Below are positions 17,419 to 25,274 of a stretch of DNA of 34,206 bases, in pieces. Every line of letters starts with the position of its first letter. The stretch's first letter is position 1. The translations under genes were made by a program, and so were the position numbers. This stretch comes from Methanobacterium sp. GTDB taxonomy: Archaea; Methanobacteriota; Methanobacteria; Methanobacteriales; Methanobacteriaceae. The notes beneath the pieces were generated by a model. The model saw only the letters and a program-made list of their open reading frames with translations. It was not told the DNA's origin and searched no databases. The stretch is from the NCBI GenBank assembly GCA_019084405.1, contig JAHRFX010000007.1:1-34206 (forward strand), written 5' to 3'.

Positions 17419-17650
17419 AAAGGAAGGTACCATAACCGTCACCCTGATAAAAGAAGATGAAAAAATAACCTTAAGGGTTAAAGATGATGGGGTGGGTTTA
17501 CAGGGTCGGGAACTGCAGGATGCCCCTACCCTGGGCCTTACCCTGATAAAGGGTTTAGCCGAGCAACTGGACGCTGATTTGCATTTTGAATCCCGGGATG
17601 GTTTGGAAGTGGAAATATCATTCCAGGAAACATATGGTGAGAGGATTTAA
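17402..17650 (+). pseudogene. HATPase C-terminal remnant of a PAS histidine kinase
   Basis: In a different frame from the transporter and overlapping its last codons, 83 codons encode the end of a kinase ATPase domain: AFPHKKEGTITVTLIKED, RVKDDGVGLQGREL, the G2-box TLGLTLIKGLAEQLDADL and the terminal VEISFQETYGERI, ending with TAA at 17648-17650. The match starts in the N box (normally N-S-x-K-H/Y-A-F-P) exactly at the junction. The upstream PAS, HisKA_2 and most ATPase sequence is absent, so a deletion or insertion fused the transporter to the kinase tail. No start codon or ribosome site. Confidence 0.8.
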
Positions 17651-17685
17651 AAAAAAAAATCCTGGGAAAATATTTTATTTTTAGA

Positions 17686-17795
17686 TATTTCAGGTGTGTT
17701 AAGTCTTTTTTTAGCAATAATTCAGGGGTTAATTCTATTTTTATTTTTTTAGAGTATTTCAGGTGTGTTAAGTCTTTTTTTAGCAATACTTCAGG
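17686..17795. repeat. Two-copy direct repeat, 69-bp period
   Basis: A ~40-bp unit beginning TATTTCAGGTGTGTTAAGTC occurs at 17686 and at 17755, identical over the first 34 bases. The period of 69 is a whole number of codons. On the minus strand, in frame with but after the stop of the UPF0305 gene, both copies read PE(V/L)LLKKDLTHLKY. It may be a duplicated piece of a former C-terminal extension or simply a replication-slippage repeat. Confidence 0.75.
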
Positions 17796-17810
17796 AGATT
17801 AGGCCCGTTT

Positions 17811-18263
17811 TTATTCCTCATTTTTAGCAACACAATACTTACATAATGATTCTTCATCCTTTTGGAAAATATTTTTTCCAGTGCAAATAAAATGAGGTCC
17901 TTTTTGATAAACCTTTTTACCATTATCAAAAACCGTTCCTGGAGGGTGTAATGGTTTTTTAGCAATAAATGAAAGGTAAATGGATATTAATTTTATAAAT
18001 TCCCGGAATTCAAGATCATCAGGAGCATATATACTAAAAAAATAGTCTATCCTATTCTTAAAATCAGCTAAAGCTTCTTCATTAATATTTTCCTCTAATC
18101 CCTCACATTTTAAATCCATTATTTTTCTAAAATTTTCCTGATTATAATGGGATAGAATACTCTCCAGGGAATTATCATGGGGCTTATTCTCAGGGGGAGG
18201 GAGTAAATCATGGTATTTTTTAATATCTGTTTTTATTTGGGATAGTAAGGTACAGGCTTTCAT
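17811..18263 (-). CDS. UPF0305 (DUF2115) family protein
   Basis: 150 residues. The C-terminal half carries the family hallmarks HPPGTVFDNGKKV, GPHFICTGKN and SLCKYCVAKNEE, with cysteines in FICTG and CKYC that could bind metal or a cluster. The family is found almost only in methanogenic archaea and has no established function. The N-terminal part is helical. An AAGGAAGG ribosome site precedes the ATG at 18263. Downstream in the same frame, after the stop, lies a repeated peptide pattern described separately, so a longer C-terminus may have been lost. Divergent from the receiver-PAS gene. Confidence 0.72.
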   Translation of the reverse strand: MKACTLLSQIKTDIKKYHDLLPPPENKPHDNSLESILSHYNQENFRKIMDLKCEGLEENINEEALADFKNRIDYFFSIYAPDDLEFREFIKLISIYLSFIAKKPLHPPGTVFDNGKKVYQKGPHFICTGKNIFQKDEESLCKYCVAKNEE

Positions 18264-18424
18264 TTTTTTCCTTCCTATTAACTATAAGGGGAATCTATTA
18301 TTTTTATTTATCCTCAGGGTCAGGTAATGAGAATATTTTATATGTAAAATGATTTAAACCAGGTGGCTGCAAATTTTTGGATTGTTTATTCTTAACAATA
18401 TTGCCTTTACCATATAGCAACTTA

Positions 18425-18453
18425 TTATAAATACAACTATCCATTATAAAGTT
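18425..18453 (+). promoter_or_regulatory. TATA box for a probable leaderless transcript
   Basis: TTATAAATA at 18425-18433 lies about 25 bases before the ATG at 18454, the standard archaeal TATA-to-start distance. No Shine-Dalgarno sequence lies between them. The receiver-PAS mRNA is therefore probably leaderless. Inferred from spacing only. Confidence 0.5.
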
Positions 18454-19212
18454 ATGAAACCCCGTATTTTGATTGTGGAAGATGAGGCCATAACTGCCCT
18501 GGAGATTAAGCACAATCTTCATAACTGGGGTTATGAGGTGGTAGGCCAGGCTTCAAAAGCAGAAGTGGCTATTGAAATGGCCCAGAAACTTCGTCCTGAT
18601 TTGATTCTAATGGATATCAATCTGCAGGGAGATATAAATGGTCTGGAAGCGTCCCGCAGAATACTAAAATTTCTGGATATTCCTATCATCTTTATCACCG
18701 CCCATGGTAACCAGGACTACATGGAACAGGCCCGGGATACCGGGGCGTTGTACTATATCATCAAGCCCTTTCAAAACCATGAATTAAAATATGCGGTGGA
18801 AAACAGTTTAATCCACCACCAGTTAAATCAAAAACTAAAACAAAGTGAAAAATCATACCGTTCCTTATCAAAGAACATTCCGGGTATAGTGTACCGCTTC
18901 CATAGGGAAGAGGGTAGGACTGAATTTTTCAATGACATGTTAGAAGAAATAACCGGTTTTAGTCCGGAGGAACTGGATAATAAATATAGCTTCCCGATAA
19001 ACTCTCTGGTTATTGATTCGGATCTGGATGAAATCAAAACCATTATTGATAATGCCCTGGCCCAGGGTGAATCATTTTCTATTGAATACCAGCTAAAAGA
19101 TAAAAAGGGAAGGATAAAAAGGGTTCTGGATAAAGGCCGACCCACCTTTGACGATCATGGTAACCTGAAAACCATTGAAGGGGTTATATTTGAGTTGGAT
19201 AGGCCAATTTAA
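18454..19212 (+). CDS. Response-regulator receiver with C-terminal PAS domain
   Basis: 252 residues. The receiver domain covers residues 3-122 with all key residues: E9/D10 acidic pair, phosphoacceptor D54 (LILMDINLQG), T82 (FITAHG) and K104 (IIKPF). A PAS domain follows at about 130-250 (IPGIVYRFHREEG; PAC end TIEGVIFELDRPI). No DNA-binding, kinase or enzymatic output domain, so signalling must pass through the PAS by protein contact. This Rec-PAS form is common among methanogens as a partner of PAS/HisKA_2 kinases; the two kinases upstream are candidate partners (inference). Confidence 0.88.
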   Translation: MKPRILIVEDEAITALEIKHNLHNWGYEVVGQASKAEVAIEMAQKLRPDLILMDINLQGDINGLEASRRILKFLDIPIIFITAHGNQDYMEQARDTGALYYIIKPFQNHELKYAVENSLIHHQLNQKLKQSEKSYRSLSKNIPGIVYRFHREEGRTEFFNDMLEEITGFSPEELDNKYSFPINSLVIDSDLDEIKTIIDNALAQGESFSIEYQLKDKKGRIKRVLDKGRPTFDDHGNLKTIEGVIFELDRPI

Positions 19213-19654
19213 AATAATTTAGGTGGGGAATATTTTTTTTTTTATTAACTTGAAGTACCAGCCTTCAAAGTATCCCTTCTTTTTAAGGGATCCCTGAAAT
19301 ACGGCGGGTTTCCATAGAGTGGGCATGAAATATATATTGGAAGCTTTTTTTTAGATATAAATTATGTTTTTACTGATGAAGGGGATTTTTAGATGTAATT
19401 ATAGTTTTTTAGATATAAATTATGTTTTTAATGATAAGGAGGAGCTTTTAAGGTAATTATAGTTTTTTTTTTAGATTAGAAGATAATGCTAGATGCAATG
19501 TGGTTAAAGGAGTAGGGAATTATACCTGATTTAAAAGTGGTAAAAATACTGATTTAAAAGTGGTAAAAAAAATAAGTGAATATTGATATTATCCGGAAGA
19601 TATAATTTAATTGGATAAATATTATCTAGATTATATTTAACTGGTGATTCAAAG
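19213..19654. other. Intergenic region with hairpin and two tandem duplications
   Basis: No gene is seen. A 7-bp stem with a 6-base loop at 19272-19291 (ATCCCTT / AAGGGAT) may end the receiver-PAS transcript. A 58-bp period repeat follows: TTAGATATAAATTATGTTTT begins at 19351 and again at 19409, with TAATTATAGTTTTTT at 19396 and 19454. A second repeat, CTGATTTAAAAGTGGTAAAAA, occurs at 19526 and 19549 (period 23). Confidence 0.7.
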
Positions 19655-20026
19655 TTGCAAAAAGACTACCTGCCCCGGGAAATGGTTATAAACTATACGG
19701 ATAATCAGAATACTCGCCGTATTAAACTGGACTATGATACTCTGCACCTGGGAGATAAGGAGTACACCCCGGTACGTGGTGAGTGGGAGGAGTTCTGGGA
19801 AAAATTAGAAGAAATAGGTATCTGGGACTGGGAAGAAAACTACAAACAATGTTCCATGGTAGAAGACTACCAGTGGGAGATAACCATCATAACCAACTCC
19901 ATCAACCTATATTCTGTGGGATGCAATAACGGACCGGTACGCCTGGTTAAAAATGAATTTATATCATCTTTAGAAGAATTCGGGGATGCCTTAGAAGACC
20001 TGTGCGGGTGGAGGATGGATTACTAG
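19655..20026 (+). CDS. Hypothetical tryptophan-rich protein
   Basis: 123 residues. The start is TTG at 19655, supported by GGTGAT 7-8 bases upstream. The sequence is acidic and rich in W and Y: GEWEEFWEKLEEIGIWDWEENY at about 41-62 (key residues W43, W47, W57, W59), then beta-rich YQWEITIITNSINLYSVGCNNG and a C-terminal helix ending LCGWRMDY. This helix-strand layout with a W-E/D-x-x-Y segment and a conserved G-x-N-x-x-P resembles many small uncharacterised bacterial proteins, but I cannot name a family. No signal peptide or membrane segment. It stands alone between AT-rich spacers. Confidence 0.65.
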   Translation: MQKDYLPREMVINYTDNQNTRRIKLDYDTLHLGDKEYTPVRGEWEEFWEKLEEIGIWDWEENYKQCSMVEDYQWEITIITNSINLYSVGCNNGPVRLVKNEFISSLEEFGDALEDLCGWRMDY

Positions 20027-20434
20027 GATGATAATCAATTTTATATTTTAAATTCATGTTGGGGAAGGGCAGGATCATTTGATGGGGGCGGTAAGAGATA
20101 GGTCCTTTATAGGGACTCGGGACCTACCCTACTTAATATTAATTTTAAATTAAATTAAATTAATAGTTTGGAGCCTTACTATAATTTTAATAGAGGCTAA
20201 AAATTGTTTAAGGCATAGTTTTGGTAATGGTGAATTTCCTATAAAAAAAAATAACTAATCCCGTTCCGAATAAAAGAGGGGTTTTTATGGAATTTCAATT
20301 TTTAAAAAAACTTTTTTTTTTTAAGAGCACTGAATTTTTAAAATTAATTTGTATGGGTTTTAGTTAGAACCTTTAAAATAAATATAGAATTTCTTTTTAA
20401 AATTCAAGTTGAAACCAGGATCCCTTATTTATAA
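20027..20434. other. Intergenic region between convergent genes
   Basis: No gene is seen. A hairpin at 20099-20126 (TAGGTCC / GGACCTA, 14-base loop) lies about 70 bases after the hypothetical gene and could act as its terminator. The rest is AT-rich, with a T10 run near 20330, and has nothing else I can support. Confidence 0.5.
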
Positions 20435-22126
20435 TTAAAGTAAAAAGGGAAACACTAAAAAGAGAAAACTATTGGATATTCCGTGGGATAGGGTTATCCC
20501 GAATATACTGCGGGTCTTATAGAACACGAACCCATAGAACATAGATACACTAAATACGAATATTAAATCCAGTAATGATTCCCAGCCAATGTGCAGACTG
20601 GTAAATAGTAAGGATACATAGAGCACACTCATTAATCCTCCCATAATATTCTCCGCATTCTTCTGGACAATACCCCGGAATAAAAGCTCTTCTGCCAGCC
20701 CCGTGGAGATAATCATAAAACTAGCCCCTAAAATAAGATAATAAGGATTAAATACAGGTATCAGGGGGTCCGGACGTAAAATCATGTACTCGATTAAACC
20801 TAAACCCACCCCGGTAAGGGCCACCACTATCTGCAGGGGTATTTTACCCCACACCAGACCCACGCTTTTCAGGGTTAATTTCTGGGCCCGTATAATAACC
20901 ACTGATGCAGCAAATAAGGGTACCGATATGATGGGGAACCAGTACAATGCCGGTATATTCATGATGGGAATGGATAAACCCACAATCCGGATCATGGGCA
21001 GGGCCATCATGGACCGCAGGAGGTTGGTGAAGGTATAATTGGTACTTAAACTGGAATTAATTAAAAGCCCAAATAAAATAATAGTATGTAACAGCAATCC
21101 CACCTCCACATTGGTATAGGTGGTGACCACTTCGGCCCCAATGAGTATTAAAAGGTAGCTCAGTAGAATAAGTGATTCATTACGGGTGGGTTTAACCAGG
21201 GATAACTTATCCTTGATACTATCAATTTCTTTATGGATACCTGCCGGGTGGTGTTGGGTGGGGAACTTTTCTAAATATGCCTGGTGGTGTTTTAAGGCAT
21301 CTCCATAGGCACCCTGCACCTGGTAGCTTTCCCCCATAAGGGCGGATATCTCATTATAGGATTCGGTGTCCCCTGCTTTTTCAAACTTGTAGAGGGCCTT
21401 CTGGTAATAGTGCCGGGCCTCCTCATATTCTTTTCTTTTATCATGGATAACCCCTATATTCGCCAGGGCAAAACCCTCCCCTAAACGGTCTTTAGGGCCA
21501 TGATACTCCTTCTGGCTTTTATGGTATAATTCCAGGGCTTTCTCGTCATTTTTAGAAAAGGCCTGGATATTACCCATTTCTAATAAACAGTCTCCCCGAG
21601 AGGATTTATCAGTAAATAATTGCAAAGCTTTCTTATAAAAACCCATAGCCTCCTTATTTTTTCCTTTATCAAGGAGACGGATGGCTTTTTCATAAAATTT
21701 CTGGGCATCCTTTTTTTGTAATTGGTAGGTCTCCTCCAGGAGGGATTCAATCTCTTTTTGTGACCCGTCACCACTTTTTTTAAGGTTTTTAATGGATTTT
21801 TTATAGGAATCCCGGGCCTTCTGGTAATCACCTAGCTGGGTCTGGATGACCCCTATATTGGCCAGGGCATAGCCCTCACCCTGATGATTTTTAGCTTTCT
21901 GGTAGTGCTCCTGGCAGGACTGGTACATCTTTAAGGATTTATCACAATCCTTAATAGCCGCATAACTATTACCCATCTCCAGGAAGATATTTCCTATTTT
22001 ATCATGATTTTCAGTTGCTTTTATTATTTCTAAAGCTTCCTGGTAGTGTTCCAGGGCTTTTTCAGGTTCACCATCCTCGTAATAGGTATATCCCTGGTTG
22101 AAATAGTTGTCTGCTTCTTTTTCCAT
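20435..22126 (-). CDS. TPR protein fused to CPBP-family intramembrane protease
   Basis: About 563 residues. Residues 1-295 are seven or so tetratricopeptide repeats (NQGYTYYEDGEPEKALEHY, ANIGVIQTQLGDYQKARDSY and similar). The C-terminal ~250 residues have about eight membrane helices with the CPBP/CAAX protease motifs: E479-E480-x3-R484 (EELLFRG), H512 (SLHIG) and H548-x3-N552 (HGISN), all metal-site residues present. It is probably an active membrane glutamic-type protease whose cytoplasmic TPR arm recruits a substrate. The ATG at 22126 is preferred; the in-frame GTG at 22135 is part of the GTGATT ribosome site. Confidence 0.85.
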   Translation of the reverse strand: MEKEADNYFNQGYTYYEDGEPEKALEHYQEALEIIKATENHDKIGNIFLEMGNSYAAIKDCDKSLKMYQSCQEHYQKAKNHQGEGYALANIGVIQTQLGDYQKARDSYKKSIKNLKKSGDGSQKEIESLLEETYQLQKKDAQKFYEKAIRLLDKGKNKEAMGFYKKALQLFTDKSSRGDCLLEMGNIQAFSKNDEKALELYHKSQKEYHGPKDRLGEGFALANIGVIHDKRKEYEEARHYYQKALYKFEKAGDTESYNEISALMGESYQVQGAYGDALKHHQAYLEKFPTQHHPAGIHKEIDSIKDKLSLVKPTRNESLILLSYLLILIGAEVVTTYTNVEVGLLLHTIILFGLLINSSLSTNYTFTNLLRSMMALPMIRIVGLSIPIMNIPALYWFPIISVPLFAASVVIIRAQKLTLKSVGLVWGKIPLQIVVALTGVGLGLIEYMILRPDPLIPVFNPYYLILGASFMIISTGLAEELLFRGIVQKNAENIMGGLMSVLYVSLLFTSLHIGWESLLDLIFVFSVSMFYGFVFYKTRSIFGITLSHGISNSFLFLVFPFLL

Positions 22127-22187
22127 GAAAATCACGTTTATTAAAATAAGTGGTACTTTTTGGTGGGGTAGTGCCTGGTAATTATAA

Positions 22188-22230
22188 TATGGTTTAAGAT
22201 ACTAAATCTATAGTATGGTTTAAGATACTA
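22188..22230. repeat. 17-bp direct repeat
   Basis: TATGGTTTAAGATACTA occurs at 22188-22204 and at 22214-22230 in the spacer upstream of the TPR-CPBP gene. It is another example of the short tandem duplications seen across the window. Confidence 0.8.
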
Positions 22231-22355
22231 TCTTGTCTGGTTCTGTATAATATAAGTAATGGTACTAAGGAGAAATATTTTTTTATAATTAAAAAAAAGG
22301 TTAGTTACTTAGAATTTGAGTTACTATAAATTGATTTAAATAATAAAATAATACT

Positions 22356-22985
22356 CTACCCTTCTACTTCCATATCTGTTATTAAAACCTGGTAGCGGGT
22401 TTCATTAATGATATCCACAGTTATGTTCTTATTTTTAGCATCATCTGCTCTTAAATTAAGATTAACATCACATTTTAGATGGTGTGTTGTTTCGGGTGGG
22501 GTGTTATTACGGGCAAAAACATCCCCCAGCATCTGGTCAAATCCGATTATATGGTAAAGAGGGGTCATAAAAAGCAGGACCGTTATCAGTAAACTTATTA
22601 TGAATATTAAAACTCCTTTTTCAGCAATGGTACCTGTTCTTATTCTTCTACTTTTATTAAAACATCCAAAACCATCTTTATGCAGGGGGTATAAGAGTGG
22701 GCTGGCATGGGTGTTGCAACAATCCAGTAATATGTGGGATAAAAAACCCACCACCAGGGCTATTCCTATTTCCAGATTAAAAAGGGCTACCAATCCCAGG
22801 GGTGCAGTCCAGAATATACTGTGACCCAGGGTCCGGTGTTCACCAATGAAGCGTTCGATGATATCCGGTAATACGGATATCCACCCGGCAAAGAACACTC
22901 CCAGGGGACTGATAGTCATTCCCTGGATGAACATAATGAGGATGTAGATAAATAGGGCAAAGGCTATGTGGGTGTAATATCTCAT
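22356..22985 (-). CDS. YdjM/DUF457-type membrane-bound metal-dependent hydrolase
   Basis: 209 residues with four or five hydrophobic helices. Metal-ligand motifs of the YdjM (LexA-regulated, membrane-bound hydrolase) family are present: H6 (MRYYTHIAF), LPDIIE with D41, EHRTLGHS with H50 and H55, and SHILLDCCNTH with H84 and D88. The C-terminal 60 residues are soluble and beta-rich. In bacteria such proteins are tied to membrane or phospholipid metabolism, but no substrate is proven. The ribosome site GGTGG and the first seven codons are triplicated in tandem upstream, described separately. Confidence 0.82.
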   Translation of the reverse strand: MRYYTHIAFALFIYILIMFIQGMTISPLGVFFAGWISVLPDIIERFIGEHRTLGHSIFWTAPLGLVALFNLEIGIALVVGFLSHILLDCCNTHASPLLYPLHKDGFGCFNKSRRIRTGTIAEKGVLIFIISLLITVLLFMTPLYHIIGFDQMLGDVFARNNTPPETTHHLKCDVNLNLRADDAKNKNITVDIINETRYQVLITDMEVEG

Positions 22986-23076
22986 AATTTACCACCTTTT
23001 TCTATGTGGGTGTAATATCTCATAATTTACCACCTTTTTCTATGTGGGTGTAATATCTCATACTCAGCACCTTTTT
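22964..23076 (-). repeat. 38-bp tandem triplication of the hydrolase start, with two coupled mini-ORFs
   Basis: The block carrying the ribosome site, the ATG and the codons for MRYYTHI is present three times with a 38-bp period (ATGs at 23061, 23023 and 22985, minus strand). Because 38 is not a multiple of three, each outer copy encodes a 13-residue peptide, MRYYTHIEKGGKL, stopping in an ATGA that overlaps the next start (23061-23020 and 23023-22982). The third start opens the real gene. Ribosomes could pass from one to the next by termination-reinitiation. Confidence 0.85.
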
Positions 23077-23077
23077 T

Positions 23078-23686
23078 TTAGACTTTCCCTCCCACATACA
23101 TCATACTCCGCACCATGAGGAAGGAAAACCAGGCCCCTCCAATTATAGAAACTGCTATAAAGGCCGTACTGGCGGTTCGTATATATAGTAAAAATATCAG
23201 GATAGCCACCACCAGGTAGAGGGGGTAGGTGATGTTTATCTCATTTTTTCCAGTATCTTTTTCATATTCTTCTTTATTTATCAGGGTGAAGGTCTGGTAG
23301 AACTTGTAGATTTCCGGTTTGAAGTGGTGGTTGAAACTGCAAAAAAATAATACCTTTCCGGTTTTCCACAGGGTGAGCAGGGTGTGGGCGGATTTCCAGG
23401 TAAGGGCCTGGAAGTGGTTGAAAAATATGATCAGAACTTCATCATCCAGTTCTTCTAAGAGCTTATCCCTTAACTCGGGTTGGTTTAATCTATTTAAAAC
23501 TCCCCTCTCTTCATTACTTACAAATTTTACACATTTTAAAAGATTATATTTTAAGGGGATGGGTTCTTTCAGGAGTATGCACCGGTATTTATCACTTAAG
23601 AAGTCGTAGTATTCTTCCACCTCCTCCTGGTACAGGAGTACATTTTTCCCTTTTTTTAGTATATCCTCAACTTGTAATAATTTCAT
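23078..23686 (-). CDS. Hypothetical protein with two C-terminal membrane helices
   Basis: 202 residues. The N-terminal 150 residues are soluble; two hydrophobic helices follow at about 154-170 and 174-193, so it is anchored with the N-terminal domain on one side. The stretch LDDEVLIIFFNHFQALTWKSA (about 80-100) followed by VLFFCSFNH has the look of a Walker B/sensor region of an AAA-type ATPase, but no P-loop is present and the expected acidic residue is missing. It may be a degenerate ATPase; this is a weak inference. It ends 17 bases before the outermost mini-ORF of the hydrolase, so the two genes are probably co-transcribed. Confidence 0.65.
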   Translation of the reverse strand: MKLLQVEDILKKGKNVLLYQEEVEEYYDFLSDKYRCILLKEPIPLKYNLLKCVKFVSNEERGVLNRLNQPELRDKLLEELDDEVLIIFFNHFQALTWKSAHTLLTLWKTGKVLFFCSFNHHFKPEIYKFYQTFTLINKEEYEKDTGKNEINITYPLYLVVAILIFLLYIRTASTAFIAVSIIGGAWFSFLMVRSMMYVGGKV

Positions 23687-23884
23687 ATACTTAATTATGA
23701 TATACTACTATATAAAAGTAATACTCTTATGAGAACTTTAATTAAAAAAGTTATACATACATTACTTAATAAAATAAGTTATTACTTAAATACTAATGCG
23801 TGCAAAGATTAGTTTATGTGGGGGTGGAAAATACAATTGCAAAAAAGTGACTCTTGATATTATATAATGACATGAGAATTACCC

Positions 23885-23930
23885 TATCATTTCCGGATGA
23901 TATGAATTAAACCGCATAATATCTTTATAT
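23885..23930 (+). promoter_or_regulatory. Toxin-antitoxin promoter with inverted repeat
   Basis: TTTATAT at 23924-23930 is a suitable TATA box, with a start of transcription expected near 23953 and AGGAGG at 23966-23971 ahead of the antitoxin ATG. The inverted repeat TATCAT-TTCCGG-ATGATA at 23885-23902 sits just upstream and is a candidate operator for autoregulation. Inferred from position. Confidence 0.4.
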
Positions 23931-23978
23931 GATAAAAATGATAATAATGTATAAATACTGTTTTCAGGAGGATGTGTT

Positions 23979-24260
23979 ATGCTAATTGGAATGTTAAAAG
24001 TTAAAAATAAAGAAAGCATAGAACATTTTTTTGATGAAGAGATACCTAACCTATCTTATGATTTGAAGAAAATGGTTATAGAGTATGGAATTCCTTTTGA
24101 TGTATTATACAGTGCCATGGTTAACCAAAAAAAGGAAGATAAAAAAATGGAAAGAAAGTTGGCTCAGGAAGCCAGCTTCATGCAAACATTTTACGAAGAT
24201 GATCCTGAACTAACTGAACTTACTTTTAAGCTGGAATCTGAAGAGTTTCATGAATATTAG
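23979..24260 (+). CDS. Antitoxin partner of MazF-type toxin
   Basis: 93 residues, acidic, predicted helical, with a charged middle (NQKKEDKKMERKLAQEA) and an acidic tail (EDDPELTEL). It shows no clear DNA-binding fold that I can name. Its identity as antitoxin rests on context: it precedes a PemK/MazF toxin gene and overlaps it by 11 bases. AGGAGG lies 7 bases before the ATG, a strong site consistent with the antitoxin being made in excess. Confidence 0.7.
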   Translation: MLIGMLKVKNKESIEHFFDEEIPNLSYDLKKMVIEYGIPFDVLYSAMVNQKKEDKKMERKLAQEASFMQTFYEDDPELTELTFKLESEEFHEY

Positions 24261-24597
24261 AAGAAAAGAAGTGTGGTTACTGGATCTTGATCCAACTAAA
24301 GGACACGAACTAAAAAAAACCAGGCCAGTAGTGGTGGTAAGTACGGATGTAGTAAATAAAGTGCCTAATTTTAGCCTGAGAATAGTTGTACCATTAACAT
24401 CCTGGCAAAAAAAGTACGATAAAGGATGGTTTGTACGTATCAAACCTAACTCTAAAAATGGATTAAATAATACATCTGCAGTTGATCCCTTTCAAATAAG
24501 ATCTGTTTCTACACTTAGATTTAAAAAGAAATTAGGTAAGATATCTGACTTAGAGATGAGCCAGATAGAACATAAACTAAATTTTTTATTGAAATAG
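24250..24597 (+). CDS. mazF: PemK/MazF-family endoribonuclease toxin
   Basis: 115 residues, normal for MazF. The N-terminal RRKEVWLLDLDPTKGHELKK matches the family's first strand and loop, followed by TRPVVVVSTDVVN with the catalytic arginine of the KTRP motif and the later VPLTSWQ with the conserved serine/threonine. Family members cut mRNA at short sequences. The ATG lies inside the antitoxin's last codons. The C-terminus ends in a helix (DLEMSQIEHKLNFLL) as expected. Confidence 0.88.
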   Translation: MNIRRKEVWLLDLDPTKGHELKKTRPVVVVSTDVVNKVPNFSLRIVVPLTSWQKKYDKGWFVRIKPNSKNGLNNTSAVDPFQIRSVSTLRFKKKLGKISDLEMSQIEHKLNFLLK

Positions 24598-24702
24598 ATG
24601 ATATGGAATATTGAATCTTTGATGGTTTTAAAGAAAGTATCAAATATTAAAAAAGGTTTAAATCTATTTTTAGAGGGTTTTAAAAATAATTTAATATAAG
24701 TA

Positions 24703-24858
24703 TTACTTGTTTTCTTCAATGAATTTACTTATAATATCTTTAAGGGCCTGGGATCTGGTCTGGTATCCCCTGGATTTACTCATCTGGTCAAATTCCTGGA
24801 CCATGGATTCAGGCAGGTTTATCTGCAGGGTTTGCGTTTTTTCTTTTTTGCTAATCAT
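24703..24858 (-). CDS. Small ribbon-helix-helix (CopG/Arc-like) protein
   Basis: 51 residues: a basic start (ISKKEKTQ), one beta strand TLQINLPESMVQEFDQMS and two helices ending SQALKDIISKFIEENK, the ribbon-helix-helix pattern with the strand residues that contact DNA. AAAGGAG lies 8-9 bases before the ATG at 24858. It converges on the MazF pair and has no toxin gene of its own beside it. It could be an orphan antitoxin or a repressor of the two TATA-driven units immediately upstream at 24957 and 25275. Too short for the usual length cutoffs. Confidence 0.75.
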   Translation of the reverse strand: MISKKEKTQTLQINLPESMVQEFDQMSKSRGYQTRSQALKDIISKFIEENK

Positions 24859-24956
24859 ATGAGAATGCTCCTTTGTAATTTAATGTATTAATAATAATTT
24901 TTATTACTATATATAATCTTCGTAAGAGGTGTATTATTAATATTTCTAAAAATCAT

Positions 24957-25105
24957 AATATTTATATACTTTAATATTTATACTAGATAATTGTAATACT
25001 GGTGAGGTGGTGAACTCCTTTTGAATATCCTCCCTTAAACATTCAAATGCCAATTTCTGGCTCCAGACCCACCACCTTACTGATTACACATTAATTTTAT
25101 TTTTT
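24957..25105 (+). ncRNA. Candidate structured small RNA, unit 1
   Basis: The promoter-like AATATTTATATA at 24957-24968 is followed 35 bases later by TGTAATACT. From there the transcript can fold into nested helices: GTAAT (24993) with ATTAC (25083), AGGTGGTG (25005) with CACCACCT (25070), and inside them TTTGAAT (25020) with ATTCAAA (25041) and TCTGG with CCAGA (25056-25067). A T-rich run at 25094-25105 would terminate it. No open frame of note. The class is unknown; it does not match tRNA, RNase P or SRP RNA. Confidence 0.45.
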
Positions 25106-25274
25106 AAGAATAATGAGCAGGAATCTCTCACTCATAACAGTAATTACCTGAATTTTTTAATTATTGAACTAATTTTGCAAAAAGCAATATGGGGGTAGAT
25201 TGTAAGGGGATTTAAGTTTAGTCCGGTGACTGAATCTTTTTAATAACTAAATTATTACTACTTACTATTGTAGT

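Noticed and set aside
17538..17786. Minus-strand frame of 82 codons containing LLKKDLTHLKY twice
   Set aside because: It overlaps the kinase remnant in antisense and its pattern comes from the DNA repeat; kept only as a repeat finding.
22127..22135. GTG start for the TPR-CPBP protein
   Set aside because: The GTG is part of the GTGATT ribosome site of the ATG at 22126.
24993..25090. Unit 1 as an H/ACA guide RNA
   Set aside because: ACA follows the closing stem, but it abuts the stem instead of lying three bases away, and no clear K-turn was found.
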